Shown here piece after piece: positions 17,910 through 25,773 of a stretch of DNA of 64,000 nt; positions within the stretch are counted from its first letter, which is position 1, and each line of letters begins with the position of its first letter. The notes under the pieces were generated by a model. It made no database searches, was not told where the DNA came from, and saw only the letters and a list, made by a program, of their open reading frames with translations. A program made the translations under genes and the position numbers. This stretch comes from Pseudomonadota bacterium. GTDB lineage: Bacteria > Pseudomonadota > Alphaproteobacteria > Rhizobiales > Devosiaceae. The stretch spans positions 1 through 64,000 of the forward strand of contig JAEWLC010000007.1 in the NCBI GenBank assembly GCA_023393475.1, written 5' to 3'.

Positions 17910-18710
17910 CTATTCCGCCGCGACCGGCAGCTGCGTGCCACGGTTCAGCGCGACCAGCATGCGGCGGACTTCGTTCTCGGTCTCCTTGGCGAGGAGCTTG
18001 CGGTCGGCGCCGGCCGAGAGCGGGCGCGGCGTGCCGAAGGCGAGGGTGACTTCGCGGGTGCCGCCGGTGAGGATCTCCCTGATGTTCTGCTTCACCGACT
18101 TGGACTTGATCCAGGCGATCAGCGAGCGGTCGGTGCGCCCGACGGGCAGGCCCTGGAGCTTGGTATAGGCGATGGTCAGCGGCTGGATCATCACCTCGCC
18201 GGCACCGGCTTCCTCCATCGCGTGCTGGGCGGCGCCGATCAGCGCCGAGCGGAAGGGGAGCACATGCGTGCCGAGGTCGGACTGGCCCTCGGCGAAGAGC
18301 AGCACCGCGCCGCCCGAGGCGATGCGCTTGCCCATTTCCTGGCTGACGCGCTTGGCATCGGAGCGCTTCTTGCGATCGACATAGAGCGTGCGCTGCAGCG
18401 AGGCCATGAAGCCGACGAAGAACCAGTTCCGGATCTCGGACTTGGCGACGAAGGTGACGTCGGCGCTGGAGCCAACGGCGATGATGTCGGTCCACGAGAT
18501 GTGGTTGGAGACGATCAGCGTGGCGCGGTCATGCGAGGGCTCGCCGACCACCTTGACCTTCATGCCGAGGAACATGCGGCCCAGCGTGTGGAACAGCTTT
18601 ACCGGAAAATACCAGTAGAACCCGAGCCGCGTGACGATGAACTGGATCGGCACGAACACCAGCATGATCGGGAAGTAGACGAAGACGAGGAACAGGAGGC
18701 GCAAGATCAT
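17910..18710 (-). CDS. plsC: 1-acyl-sn-glycerol-3-phosphate acyltransferase (PlsC family)
   Basis: 266 residues. Transfers an acyl chain to lysophosphatidate or a related lysolipid at the inner membrane. An N-terminal membrane helix covers residues 2-27, the catalytic NHISWTD (HX4D, His70 and Asp75) follows, and an EGQSDLG block matches the family's EGTRS-like motif. The start is MILRLLF at 18710, 10 nt after the fur stop. The order fur-plsC-miaB is typical of the order. Confidence 0.92.
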   Translation of the reverse strand: MILRLLFLVFVYFPIMLVFVPIQFIVTRLGFYWYFPVKLFHTLGRMFLGMKVKVVGEPSHDRATLIVSNHISWTDIIAVGSSADVTFVAKSEIRNWFFVGFMASLQRTLYVDRKKRSDAKRVSQEMGKRIASGGAVLLFAEGQSDLGTHVLPFRSALIGAAQHAMEEAGAGEVMIQPLTIAYTKLQGLPVGRTDRSLIAWIKSKSVKQNIREILTGGTREVTLAFGTPRPLSAGADRKLLAKETENEVRRMLVALNRGTQLPVAAE

Positions 18711-18720
18711 CTGACGGTGC

Positions 18721-19155
18721 TCACTTCTTGTCTTCGGCCTTGAGCGGCACGGCATAGAGCTCGAGCCGGTGATCGACGAGGCGATAGCCCAGCCGCTTGG
18801 CGATCACTTCCTGGATAGCCTCGATTTCCTCGTTGCGGAACTCGATGACCTTGCCCGAGCGGATGTCGATCAGGTGGTCGTGGTGCTCGTCCGGGATCAG
18901 CTCGAAGCGGGCCCTGCCGTCCTTGAAATCGTGCTTGGTGACGAGCCCGGCTTCCTCGAAGAGGTTGAGCGTGCGGTAGACGGTGGACAGCGAGATGCGC
19001 GCGTCGATGGCGCTGGCGCGGCGGTAGAGCTCTTCGACATCGGGGTGGTCGACGGCCTGCTCGATGACCTGCGCGATGGTGCGGCGCTGGTCGGTCATGC
19101 GCATGCCCTTCTGGGCGCACTGTTCTTCGAGGGTCTGGACCTGGGGTCTGCTCAT
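18721..19155 (-). CDS. fur: Fur-family metal-responsive repressor
   Basis: 144 residues. Winged helix (RMTDQRRTIAQVI, then ARISLSTVYRTLNLFEEAGLV) followed by the metal-binding dimer domain with EHHDHLIDI. In Hyphomicrobiales the gene in this position often senses manganese (called Mur) or iron, and sequence alone does not decide. The CxxC zinc pairs of classical Fur are not obvious in the C-terminus. The start MSRPQVQ at 19155 is preferred over an upstream ATG 60 nt earlier. Confidence 0.9.
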   Translation of the reverse strand: MSRPQVQTLEEQCAQKGMRMTDQRRTIAQVIEQAVDHPDVEELYRRASAIDARISLSTVYRTLNLFEEAGLVTKHDFKDGRARFELIPDEHHDHLIDIRSGKVIEFRNEEIEAIQEVIAKRLGYRLVDHRLELYAVPLKAEDKK

Positions 19156-19189
19156 CGCGTGCCCGGTCTCCGTTAACGCTGGTTTCGGG

Positions 19190-19666
19190 TTAGCCAAGAT
19201 CGCGCGCCATGACAATAGCCGTGGCCGGCGTGCCGTCGGGGCGCGGATAATAGCCCTTGCGCTCGCCGACCTTCTTGAACCCGAGCTTGCCGTAGAGCTT
19301 CAGCGCCGCCGTGTTGTCGTCGGCGACTTCGAGCAGCATGCGTTTGGCCGGGCTCCTCAGCAGCGCCTCGAACAGGGCGCGCATCAGCATCAGGCCGACG
19401 CCCTTTTTCCGCCACTTGCGATCGACCGCGATGGTGATGAGTTCGACGTCCTCGCCGAGATGCCGGAGCATGGCAAAGCCCGCGATGTTCCGCTTCGCGT
19501 CGCAGGCAACATAGACCGGCGTGCCCTCGCCGGTGATGTAGGCGGCGAACTCCTCGCGGGTCCAGCCGCGATAGAACCCCTCGGCATGGAGCCGGGCGAT
19601 GGTTTCGGCATCGCTGGCGCGCGCCGGCTCGACATGGAGAGTTGCGGGGGACAGCCAGAAGTTCAT
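19190..19666 (-). CDS. rimI: GNAT N-acetyltransferase, RimI-like
   Basis: 158 residues with a GNAT fold: GFAMLRHLGEDVELITIAVDRKWRKKGVGLMLM contains the acetyl-CoA loop R-K-x-G-V-G, followed by LLEVADDNTAALKLYGKLGF and GYYPRPDGTPATAIVM. Homologues acetylate ribosomal protein S18 or other N-termini. Its ATG overlaps the tsaB stop (ATGA), so it is coupled to tsaB, the usual arrangement. Confidence 0.92.
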   Translation of the reverse strand: MNFWLSPATLHVEPARASDAETIARLHAEGFYRGWTREEFAAYITGEGTPVYVACDAKRNIAGFAMLRHLGEDVELITIAVDRKWRKKGVGLMLMRALFEALLRSPAKRMLLEVADDNTAALKLYGKLGFKKVGERKGYYPRPDGTPATAIVMARDLG

Positions 19667-20280
19667 GGTGTCACCCCCGGCGTCAGACGTGCGACACGGA
19701 ACTTTTCCTGCGGCTTGGCATCGGCATCGCGGATATAGGCGGCTTCCGGCGGAAAGTTCGATGGATCGGCGGTGGCGGCGAAGCGGGCAAGCGCGGCGAC
19801 ATCGACCAGCGGACTGGTCAGTGTCTCGGTGCCCGGCGGAATACGGCGGCGCGCTTCGTCCATCGGCAGGATCGCGGCCGCGCCGACGGGGATGGCCGGG
19901 CCGGAAAAGAGCTGGAAATAGGCCTCGTCGCGCCGCGCATCGAGCAGCACGGCGGTCGCCTCGCACCGGGTCGCCAGCGACAGTGCAAGAAGGCTCGGCA
20001 CGCCGATCACGGGAATGCCGAGCGCCAGCCCGAGGCCACGCGCGGCGCTGAGCCCGATGCGGAGCCCGGTGAAGGAACCGGGGCCGGTGGTGACGGCGAT
20101 GCGGGTAAGGTCGGCATAGGCGATGCCGTTGCGGGCCAGCAGCTCGTCGATCGCGGGAAAGATGCGCTCAGCCTGGCCCTGCGCCATGTCCTCGACCAGC
20201 GTGTCGGCGTGCTCGCCGACGAGCAGCGCGAGCTGCAGGCGGGGCGCGGCGGTATCGATGGCGAGAAGCGCTGTGGGCAT
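19663..20280 (-). CDS. tsaB: tRNA threonylcarbamoyladenosine biosynthesis protein TsaB
   Basis: 205 residues. A partner of TsaD in t6A37 synthesis. ASKHA-like start (LLAIDTAAPRLQLALL), then VTTGPGSFTGLRIGLSAARGLGLAL, the family signature, and DARRDEAYFQLF. It ends within a coupled tsaB-rimI pair. Length is normal. Confidence 0.95.
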   Translation of the reverse strand: MPTALLAIDTAAPRLQLALLVGEHADTLVEDMAQGQAERIFPAIDELLARNGIAYADLTRIAVTTGPGSFTGLRIGLSAARGLGLALGIPVIGVPSLLALSLATRCEATAVLLDARRDEAYFQLFSGPAIPVGAAAILPMDEARRRIPPGTETLTSPLVDVAALARFAATADPSNFPPEAAYIRDADAKPQEKFRVARLTPGVTP

Positions 20281-20320
20281 GGGGGAGAGATAGGGGTTTG
20301 GCGGTGGGTTGTCACGGGGT

Positions 20321-20353
20321 GATCCTCCCCTGCGAAGCGGGGGAGGGGGACGG
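20321..20353. repeat. Family 2 GC-rich hairpin repeat
   Basis: GATCCTCCCCTGCGAAGCGG followed by a G-rich arm; the C-rich arm pairs with the G-rich arm across a short loop. A member of the family concentrated around 25 kb. It lies in the tsaB-nfuA gap. Confidence 0.65.
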
Positions 20354-20370
20354 AGAGGCCGGTGCCCAAA

Positions 20371-20400
20371 AACAAAACGCCCGACCAGTGGCCGGGCGTT
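20371..20400 (-). terminator. Rho-independent terminator after nfuA
   Basis: Minus-strand RNA: AACGCCCG, loop, CGGGCGTT followed by TTGTTTTT. It lies 22 nt past the nfuA stop and separates nfuA from tsaB. Confidence 0.8.
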
Positions 20401-20422
20401 CCGAAACTCATTCTGCCGCAGG

Positions 20423-20980
20423 TCAGACCTGTGCGACGGCCTCGACGCCGGGGACGAAATGGCGGAGGAGGTTCTCGATGCCCGACTTCAGCGTCGCGGT
20501 CGAGGACGGGCAGCCCGAGCAGGCGCCCTGCATGTGGAGGTACACCGTACCTTCCTTGAAGCCCTTGAAGGTGATGTCGCCGCCGTCCATCGCGACCGCC
20601 GGGCGGACGCGGGTGGCGAGCAGTTCCTTGATCACTTCGACGGTCTCGGAATCCTCGGCCTCGAAGAACTCATCGCCGGTCGAAACGGCGGCCGTGCCAT
20701 CGTCGAGGACCGGCTTGCCGGACAGGAAGTGCTCCATGATCACGCCGAGGATGGCCGGCTTGATGTGGCTCCACTCGGCGCTGTCCTTGGTCACCGAGAT
20801 GAAGTCGGACCCGAGGAACACGCCTTCGACGCCGGGCACCTCGAACAGGGCGGTCGCGAGAGGCGATATGGCAGCCGATTCGCGGGCGCGGAAATCGCGC
20901 GGCTCGCCCAGCAGCACATCGCGGCCGGGGAGGAACTTCAGGGTCGCCGGGTTGGGCGTCGCTTCGGTCTGGATGAACAT
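20423..20980 (-). CDS. nfuA: NifU-family Fe-S carrier (Nfu/NfuA)
   Basis: 185 residues. An N-terminal Nfu_N domain (MFIQTEATPNPATLKFLPG, GVFLGSDFISVTK) is joined to a C-terminal NifU domain with the cluster-binding CSGC at Cys154 and Cys157. It carries and delivers 4Fe-4S clusters to apoproteins such as MiaB or lipoyl synthase. Length is typical of the alphaproteobacterial/mitochondrial NFU1 type. It ends at its own terminator. Confidence 0.95.
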   Translation of the reverse strand: MFIQTEATPNPATLKFLPGRDVLLGEPRDFRARESAAISPLATALFEVPGVEGVFLGSDFISVTKDSAEWSHIKPAILGVIMEHFLSGKPVLDDGTAAVSTGDEFFEAEDSETVEVIKELLATRVRPAVAMDGGDITFKGFKEGTVYLHMQGACSGCPSSTATLKSGIENLLRHFVPGVEAVAQV

Positions 20981-21099
20981 GGCGCCGGAAATCTCGTGTT
21001 AGAACGGTTCCAAAGTAGTATGTCCGGCCCCACAATACAAGCGTTTCGCGACCACTGGCCGCATCCCGGCGCCGGTCACGATCCACTAGACCGGCAAAT

Positions 21100-21393
21100 A
21101 TGATCCGCACATTCAGATATATCGGCCTCGTCGAGGGGGTTACCACCCTCGCCCTGTTTCTCGTCGCCATGCCGGCAAAATACTGGTTCGGCATTCCCGG
21201 GCTCGTGCCGGTCGTCGGCGCACTGCACGGCGCAGCCTTCGTTGGCTATCTCGGCGCCATGATCGTCTGCCTGCCCGGCAAGGGATTTACCGCCTGGGAG
21301 TGGGCAAGGACGACGCTGGCCTCGTTCTTCCCGTTCGGCACGTTCCTCAACGACGGCCTGCTGAAGCGCAAGCAGCTGGCGGTAGCGACCTGA
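21100..21393 (+). CDS. DUF3817 small membrane protein
   Basis: 97 residues with two or three hydrophobic helices: IGLVEGVTTLALFLVAMPAKY, PVVGALHGAAFVGYLGAMIV and the region ending FFPFGTFLNDGLLKRK. The layout (RYIGLVEG, HG in helix 2, FGTF in helix 3) is that of DUF3817 integral membrane proteins, whose function is unknown. Its stop abuts the stop of the gene on the other strand. Confidence 0.85.
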   Translation: MIRTFRYIGLVEGVTTLALFLVAMPAKYWFGIPGLVPVVGALHGAAFVGYLGAMIVCLPGKGFTAWEWARTTLASFFPFGTFLNDGLLKRKQLAVAT

Positions 21394-21852
21394 TCACTCT
21401 ATGTCCGGATCGAGACGGGCAACCCGAACTCGCCGCCAGATCTCCTCGGACATGGCGTTGCGCCAGACACCTTGCAGAGTGTCCCGGAAGCGCGCGTCCT
21501 GCCGCGCAAGCCGCTCAACGTCCCCGATGACAGCTGGTCCGTTGTAGGCGAGCACATCCTCGAGCGGTCCTGCGGCGAGGCTGAAGCGGGTGTCATCCGC
21601 GATCGGCCGCGCCAGCATGGCGACAATGAACGCCATTGCCTGCTCGGGGTGCTGGTACGCAAGGTGAGCCGCGACCTCCCAGGCCCAGAAGTGGGGCCGG
21701 TCGCCGTCCAGCGGCCTGTCTATCGGCGTTGCGCTGGTCGCCGCATTGTTGACGATCCAGCCGTCGACCAGCTCGTCCATAGTCGCCGGTATGTGATCCG
21801 GCGGCAGGACACCCCAGTCGATCTCCGCGAAGTCGCCTTCTCGGGGCATCAC
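21394..21852 (-). CDS. DUF6869-type conserved hypothetical protein
   Basis: 152 residues, cytosolic, Asp/Trp-rich. Contains HFWAWEVAAHLAYQHPEQAMAFIVAML and AAGPLEDVLAYNGPAVIGDVERLAR, which resemble DUF6869 proteins (usually immunity-like or unknown small proteins). It is coupled to the usp gene upstream by an ATGA overlap at 21849-21852, so it may be co-translated with it. No partner toxin is visible nearby. Function unknown. Confidence 0.7.
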   Translation of the reverse strand: MMPREGDFAEIDWGVLPPDHIPATMDELVDGWIVNNAATSATPIDRPLDGDRPHFWAWEVAAHLAYQHPEQAMAFIVAMLARPIADDTRFSLAAGPLEDVLAYNGPAVIGDVERLARQDARFRDTLQGVWRNAMSEEIWRRVRVARLDPDIE

Positions 21853-22337
21853 GTCACCGCGACGATCTGCTCGTCGGTCATGGCGCCGGGGATGATGGTG
21901 ACGATCACCGGCAGGGCCAGTTGCCCGGCGCGGCTGGCAAAGGCGCTGACCAGCGGCCCGGGGCCTTCCTTGCCGGCCGAAGCGGCAAGGACGAGGATGG
22001 CGATGCCGGGATCCTGGCGGATCAGGTTCTCGATCTCGTTGACGAGGTCGCCTTCGCGGATCACCGTTTCGGTGCGGATGCCGGCGCCGATCTGGTCGAT
22101 GCGGGCGCGCTTGGCATCGAGCAGCCGCTCGGCCTCCTCGCGGGCCTCCGCGCGCATCACCTCCTCGACGCCGAGGAACTGGGTGAAATCGGCATTGTCG
22201 ATGACCGAGAGCAGCACCACCGTGCCGCCCGTGCGCTTGACGCGGTGCGCGGCGAAGGTGATGGCGCGATCCGCTTCCTTGCCCTCGTCGATGACGACGA
22301 GGAACTTGCGCTTGTACTCGTTCAGGATGTCAGCCAA
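21849..22337 (-). CDS. Universal stress protein (UspA family)
   Basis: 162 residues. One Usp domain: KFLVVIDEGKEADRAITFAA at the start, VVLLSVID, then IAILVLAASAGKEGPGPLVSAF before a final strand PVIVTIIP. The usual ATP loop G-x2-G-x9-G is not clearly conserved, so nucleotide binding is uncertain. It lies between trpS and the DUF6869-type gene, a common site for usp in this order. Confidence 0.88.
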   Translation of the reverse strand: MADILNEYKRKFLVVIDEGKEADRAITFAAHRVKRTGGTVVLLSVIDNADFTQFLGVEEVMRAEAREEAERLLDAKRARIDQIGAGIRTETVIREGDLVNEIENLIRQDPGIAILVLAASAGKEGPGPLVSAFASRAGQLALPVIVTIIPGAMTDEQIVAVT

Positions 22338-22390
22338 GGCGCCGCCCTCTTTGGTTCTTCATTGTCCCAAATGGCGCGGGCGGCGTCCAG

Positions 22391-23434
22391 TCAGCGCACG
22401 AAGCCGACGATCTTGCGCACGTCGTCCATGATCGGCACCGCGATGGCGCGGGCGCGATCGGCGTTCTTCCTCAGGATGTTGTCCATCTCGCCCCGGTCGG
22501 CGACGAGCCGCTTCATCTCCGTGGCGATGGGGGACAGGACGGCGACGGCGAGGTCGGCCAGCGCCGGCTTGAACTTGCCCCAGCCGGCACCGCCGAACTC
22601 GGCGAGGACCGCATCGACCGGCTTGTCAGAGAGCGCCGCATAGATGGCGACGAGGTTCTCGGCTTCGGCCCGGCCGGCAAGGCCCGCGGCTTCGCTCGGC
22701 AGCGCGTCGGCATCGGTGGTGGCGCGCTTGATCTTCTTCGCGATCGTGTCGGCATCGTCCGTCATGTAGATGGTCGACATGTCGGACGCGTCCGACTTCG
22801 ACATTTTCTTCTTGCCGTCCTTGAGCGACATCACCCGCATGGCCGGGCCGGTCGAAAGGGTCTCGGTCAAGGGGAAGAAGTCGTCCTTCACGCCCAGGCC
22901 TTTGATCTGCTTCCTGAAATCGTGGTTGAACTTCTTGGCGATGTCGCGCGTCAGCTCGAGATGCTGGCGCTGGTCGTCGCCCACCGGCACGGCGGTCGCC
23001 TTGTAGAGCAGGATGTCGGCCGCCATCAGCGAGGGATAGGCGAAGAGGCCGAGCGAGACCGCTTCGGAATTCTCGCCGCCTTCGGCGCCGGCCTTGTCCT
23101 TGAACTGGGTCATGCGCGTCATCCAGCCGACGCGCGCCACGCAGTTGAAGATCCAGGCGAGCTCGGCGTGCTCGACCACCTGGGACTGGTTGAAAATGAT
23201 GGATTTGTTCGGATCGATGCCGGCCGCGATATAGGCGGCGGCGATCTCGTAGGTCCAGCGGCGCAGGTCCTCGGGGTCCTGCCACACCGTGATCGCGTGC
23301 ATGTCGACGACGCAATAGATCGTCTCGTGCGTTTCCTGCAGCGGCACGAAGCGCCGGATGGCGCCGAGATAATTGCCCAGATGCAGGTCGCCGGACGGCT
23401 TGATGCCGGAAAAGACGCGCGGAGTGAAAGGCAT
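22391..23434 (-). CDS. trpS: Tryptophanyl-tRNA synthetase
   Basis: 347 residues. Class Ic synthetase. HIGH-like motif PSGDLHLGNYLG near residue 13, KMSKS-type motif in KKKMSKSDAS near residue 210, and the interior WIFNCVARVGWMTRMTQFKDK. Length is normal for a bacterial enzyme. It follows murJ on the same strand with a family 2 repeat between them. Confidence 0.97.
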   Translation of the reverse strand: MPFTPRVFSGIKPSGDLHLGNYLGAIRRFVPLQETHETIYCVVDMHAITVWQDPEDLRRWTYEIAAAYIAAGIDPNKSIIFNQSQVVEHAELAWIFNCVARVGWMTRMTQFKDKAGAEGGENSEAVSLGLFAYPSLMAADILLYKATAVPVGDDQRQHLELTRDIAKKFNHDFRKQIKGLGVKDDFFPLTETLSTGPAMRVMSLKDGKKKMSKSDASDMSTIYMTDDADTIAKKIKRATTDADALPSEAAGLAGRAEAENLVAIYAALSDKPVDAVLAEFGGAGWGKFKPALADLAVAVLSPIATEMKRLVADRGEMDNILRKNADRARAIAVPIMDDVRKIVGFVR

Positions 23435-23474
23435 TGTCGAACCTAACAGTTCTGAAAAGGCGGGTGACTGCCTC

Positions 23475-23512
23475 TACCCCCCTCCCAACCTCCCCCGCAA
23501 GGGGGGAGGTGC
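23475..23512. repeat. Family 2 GC-rich hairpin repeat
   Basis: ACCTCCCCCGCAAGGGGGGA core with a C-rich leader, in the same orientation as copies A and C near 25 kb. It lies in the 106-bp murJ-trpS gap. Confidence 0.8.
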
Positions 23513-23540
23513 CACGCGGTGAACGGGACAGGGACCGAGG

Positions 23541-25103
23541 CTAGGCCTTGCCGCGCCGGAGCCGCCGCAGCAACCCGCCGAGCGGCTGCAGCCTGGTCAC
23601 GTGGGCGAGGGCGAAGTAGAGCCCGGCGCCGACGAGGCAGAGCGCCAGCAGCGCCAGCGCCTGGGCGGGGAAGAAGTAGCCTGGATCGAAGACCGGGCCG
23701 AGCAATGCGACGGCGCCCCAGAGGACGGCGGCCATCACCAGGGTCAGCAGAAGGATCAGGCCCTGCTGCTTCCACTCGGCAGGGCTGATGGTGAAGTGGC
23801 CGCGGCGGGCGAGGAAGATCGCGAGCAGTGCCACATTCACCCAGGCGGCGATCGAGGTGGCGAGCGCGATGCCGACATGCTTCAGCGTGCCGAACAGGGC
23901 CAGCGACAGCACGATGTTGATGATCAGCGAGATGGCGGCGAACCAGGTCGGCGTCTTGGTGTCCTTGCGCGAGAAGAAGCCCGGCTGCAGCACGCGGATG
24001 AGAACGAAGGCCGGCAGCCCCACCGCAAACGCGATCAGCGCATGCGAGACGTTGACGCTGTCGTTCGGGCCGAAGGCGCCGCGCTCGAACAGGGTCCGCA
24101 CCACCGGCAGGGCCAGCGCGATCAGCGCCCCGGCCGCCGGCATCGAGAGGAACATCGAGAGAAAGAGCCCATAGCTCTGCGATTGCCGCGCTTCGGCATC
24201 GCGCCCGGCGCTGAGATGGCGGCTGAGCTCGGGCAGCAGCACCGTGCCGATGGCGATGCCGATGATGCCGAGCGGCAGTTGGTAGAGCCGGTCGGCATTG
24301 TAGATGATCGACATCACCTCGTCGGCGCCCGAGGCGATGATGGTGCCGACGAAGATGTTGATCTGCGTGATGCCGCCCGCGATGATCGCCGGCACCGCGA
24401 GGAGCCAGAAGCGGCGGACATCGGCATCGAATTTCGGCCAGCGGATCTTCGGCACCATGCCGGTGCGGCGGATGGCCCAGTAGACCAGCGCCAGCTGCGC
24501 GATGCCGCCGAGCATGGTGGCGATCGCCACCCAGAAGGCCGTATCCGGCGCCTCGAGCGTCAGGATCGCCAGCGGCACCAGTGCGCCGATATTGACGATG
24601 TTGAGCACGATCGGCGCGAAGGCGGCGGCGAAGAACCGGCCCATCGAGTTGAGGATCGCCGCATAGGCCGCCATCAGCGACATGCAGGCGAGGTAGGGGA
24701 ACATGATCCGGGTCAGAAAGACCGTGAGCTCGAACTTCTCGGCATCGCCGACAAAGCCCGGCACGAACGCCACCATGATCTGCGGCGTGAAGATCTCGAC
24801 GAGAATGGTGACGACGAGGATCGCCGCCACCAGCCAGCTCATGATCCGGCTCGCCAGCTCCTTGGCCCCATCCGCCCCTTGCGTCTCCAGCGCGCCGGAG
24901 AACATCGGCACGAAAGCGGTGTTGAACGCCCCTTCGGCAAAGAGCCGGCGGAAGAGATTGGGGAAGCGGAAGGCGGCGTTGAAGGCGTCGGAAACGGGCG
25001 AAATGCCCAGCACCGCCGCCATCAGCGCATCGCGCACGAAGCCGAAGATGCGCGAGACGAGGGTCAGGGCGCCGACCGAGAGGAAGTTGCGGGTGAGGCT
25101 CAT
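23541..25103 (-). CDS. murJ: Lipid II flippase MurJ
   Basis: 520 residues, about 14 membrane helices (MOP superfamily). MurJ moves lipid II across the inner membrane for peptidoglycan synthesis. Family features include SRIFGFVRD near residue 17, FNAAFRFPNLFRRLFAEGAFNTAFVP, and ITQINIFVGTIIASGADEVMSIIYNADRLYQLPLG in the middle. Length is normal. Its ATG overlaps by four bases the stop of the DUF559-type frame lying upstream. Confidence 0.97.
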   Translation of the reverse strand: MSLTRNFLSVGALTLVSRIFGFVRDALMAAVLGISPVSDAFNAAFRFPNLFRRLFAEGAFNTAFVPMFSGALETQGADGAKELASRIMSWLVAAILVVTILVEIFTPQIMVAFVPGFVGDAEKFELTVFLTRIMFPYLACMSLMAAYAAILNSMGRFFAAAFAPIVLNIVNIGALVPLAILTLEAPDTAFWVAIATMLGGIAQLALVYWAIRRTGMVPKIRWPKFDADVRRFWLLAVPAIIAGGITQINIFVGTIIASGADEVMSIIYNADRLYQLPLGIIGIAIGTVLLPELSRHLSAGRDAEARQSQSYGLFLSMFLSMPAAGALIALALPVVRTLFERGAFGPNDSVNVSHALIAFAVGLPAFVLIRVLQPGFFSRKDTKTPTWFAAISLIINIVLSLALFGTLKHVGIALATSIAAWVNVALLAIFLARRGHFTISPAEWKQQGLILLLTLVMAAVLWGAVALLGPVFDPGYFFPAQALALLALCLVGAGLYFALAHVTRLQPLGGLLRRLRRGKA

Positions 25104-25612
25104 TTGTCGTTCTCGTCCGCCGGTGCGGGAAGAACAACCCCACCCCTGTCCCCTCCCCGCAGGGGGGAGTGAGACCCGACTGATGCATTCGAGCCGGTGT
25201 CAGCGACTGTTCCGATTTGGCGGTTCCTTCGTCTCCTCCCCCCTTGCGGGGGAGGGACAGGGTGGGGGGTGTTGCTGGTGCTCGTTATCGCCCCGAGTAC
25301 CTCGGCTATTTCGGTGAAAACCCCATCAGGGTTGGTCAGCACATCATCGTTGGTGTAGCGCAGAACCTGGATGCCACGGCCGCGCATGTACTCGTCGCGG
25401 GCCACATCGCGCTCAGCATCGACGTGGGTTTCTCCATCGACCTCGATCACCAGCTTGGCATGCATGCAGGCAAAGTCGGCATAGTACGGTCCGATCGGCT
25501 GCTGGCGGCGGAAGTGCCAGCCATCCTCGCGGAACTGCCAGAGGATTGCCCACGTGGCGCGCTCGGGACCGGTCGGGTTGTGGCGGAGGGTGCGGGCACG
25601 GGCCGTGCTCAA
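25100..25612 (-). CDS. DUF559 (Vsr-like) nuclease-family protein with a repeat-encoded tail
   Basis: About 170 residues. Core from TARARTLRHNPTGPERATW to about VFTEIAEVLGAIT has the DUF559 pattern: a basic helix with WAILWQF, FRRQQPIGPYYADF, then KLVIEVDGETH (Asp and Glu/Asp candidates of a PD-(D/E)xK nuclease site) and IQVLRYTNDDVLTNPDGV. Function of DUF559 is unknown, with a Vsr-type endonuclease predicted. The last 60 or so residues (from NTPHPVPPPQ to the end) are read through repeats B and A, so the original stop was probably lost or moved. Start is uncertain: TTG at 25612 with GGGGGG ahead of it inside repeat C, or TTG at 25645. The frame stops in the murJ ATGA overlap. Confidence 0.75.
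   Translation of the reverse strand: MSTARARTLRHNPTGPERATWAILWQFREDGWHFRRQQPIGPYYADFACMHAKLVIEVDGETHVDAERDVARDEYMRGRGIQVLRYTNDDVLTNPDGVFTEIAEVLGAITSTSNTPHPVPPPQGGRRRRNRQIGTVADTGSNASVGSHSPLRGGDRGGVVLPAPADENDK
25138..25175 (+). repeat. Family 2 repeat A (outer left)
   Basis: A C-rich leader and a CTCCCC-GCA-GGGGAG hairpin. Inverted partner of D. It is read in frame as the end of the DUF559 protein. Confidence 0.85.
25235..25270 (-). repeat. Family 2 repeat B (inner left)
   Basis: A 36-bp exact inverted copy of repeat C. It lies inside the DUF559 reading frame and encodes part of the PHPVPPPQGG segment. Confidence 0.9.
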
Positions 25613-25618
25613 AAGAGG

Positions 25619-25654
25619 ACCCCCCACCCTGTCCCTCCCCCGCAAGGGGGGAGG
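25619..25654 (+). repeat. Family 2 repeat C (inner right)
   Basis: Identical over 36 nt to repeat B in opposite orientation. Its G-rich strand lies where the ribosome-binding site and possible start codon of the DUF559 gene are. Confidence 0.9.
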
Positions 25655-25701
25655 TGACCTGCGCTCGTAAGTCTTCGAATCTCACCGGCAGATGCTCTGG
25701 C

Positions 25702-25739
25702 GTCTCCCTCCCCCTTGCGGGGAGGGGACAGGGGTGGGG
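25702..25739 (-). repeat. Family 2 repeat D (outer right)
   Basis: Inverted partner of repeat A, differing at two of 38 positions. It lies between the DUF559 gene and the glnD stop. Confidence 0.85.
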
Positions 25740-25773
25740 GTATCTTTCCGCGCTGGGTCCTCAACGCGGCGAC

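Larger units (their letters stand above)
25138..25739. mobile_element. Candidate repeat-bounded unit carrying the DUF559 gene
   Basis: Four family 2 palindromes surround the nuclease-like core. The outer pair A (25138-25175) and D (25702-25739) are inverted and match at 36 of 38 positions; the inner pair B (25235-25270) and C (25619-25654) are inverted and identical over 36 nt. No target-site duplication was apparent by eye. Whether the unit moves is inference. Confidence 0.5.

Noticed and set aside
25138..25739. Classical insertion sequence or RAYT (REP-associated transposase) gene
   Set aside because: No DDE transposase or Y1_Tnp HUH motif is encoded in or near the unit; only the DUF559 core is present.
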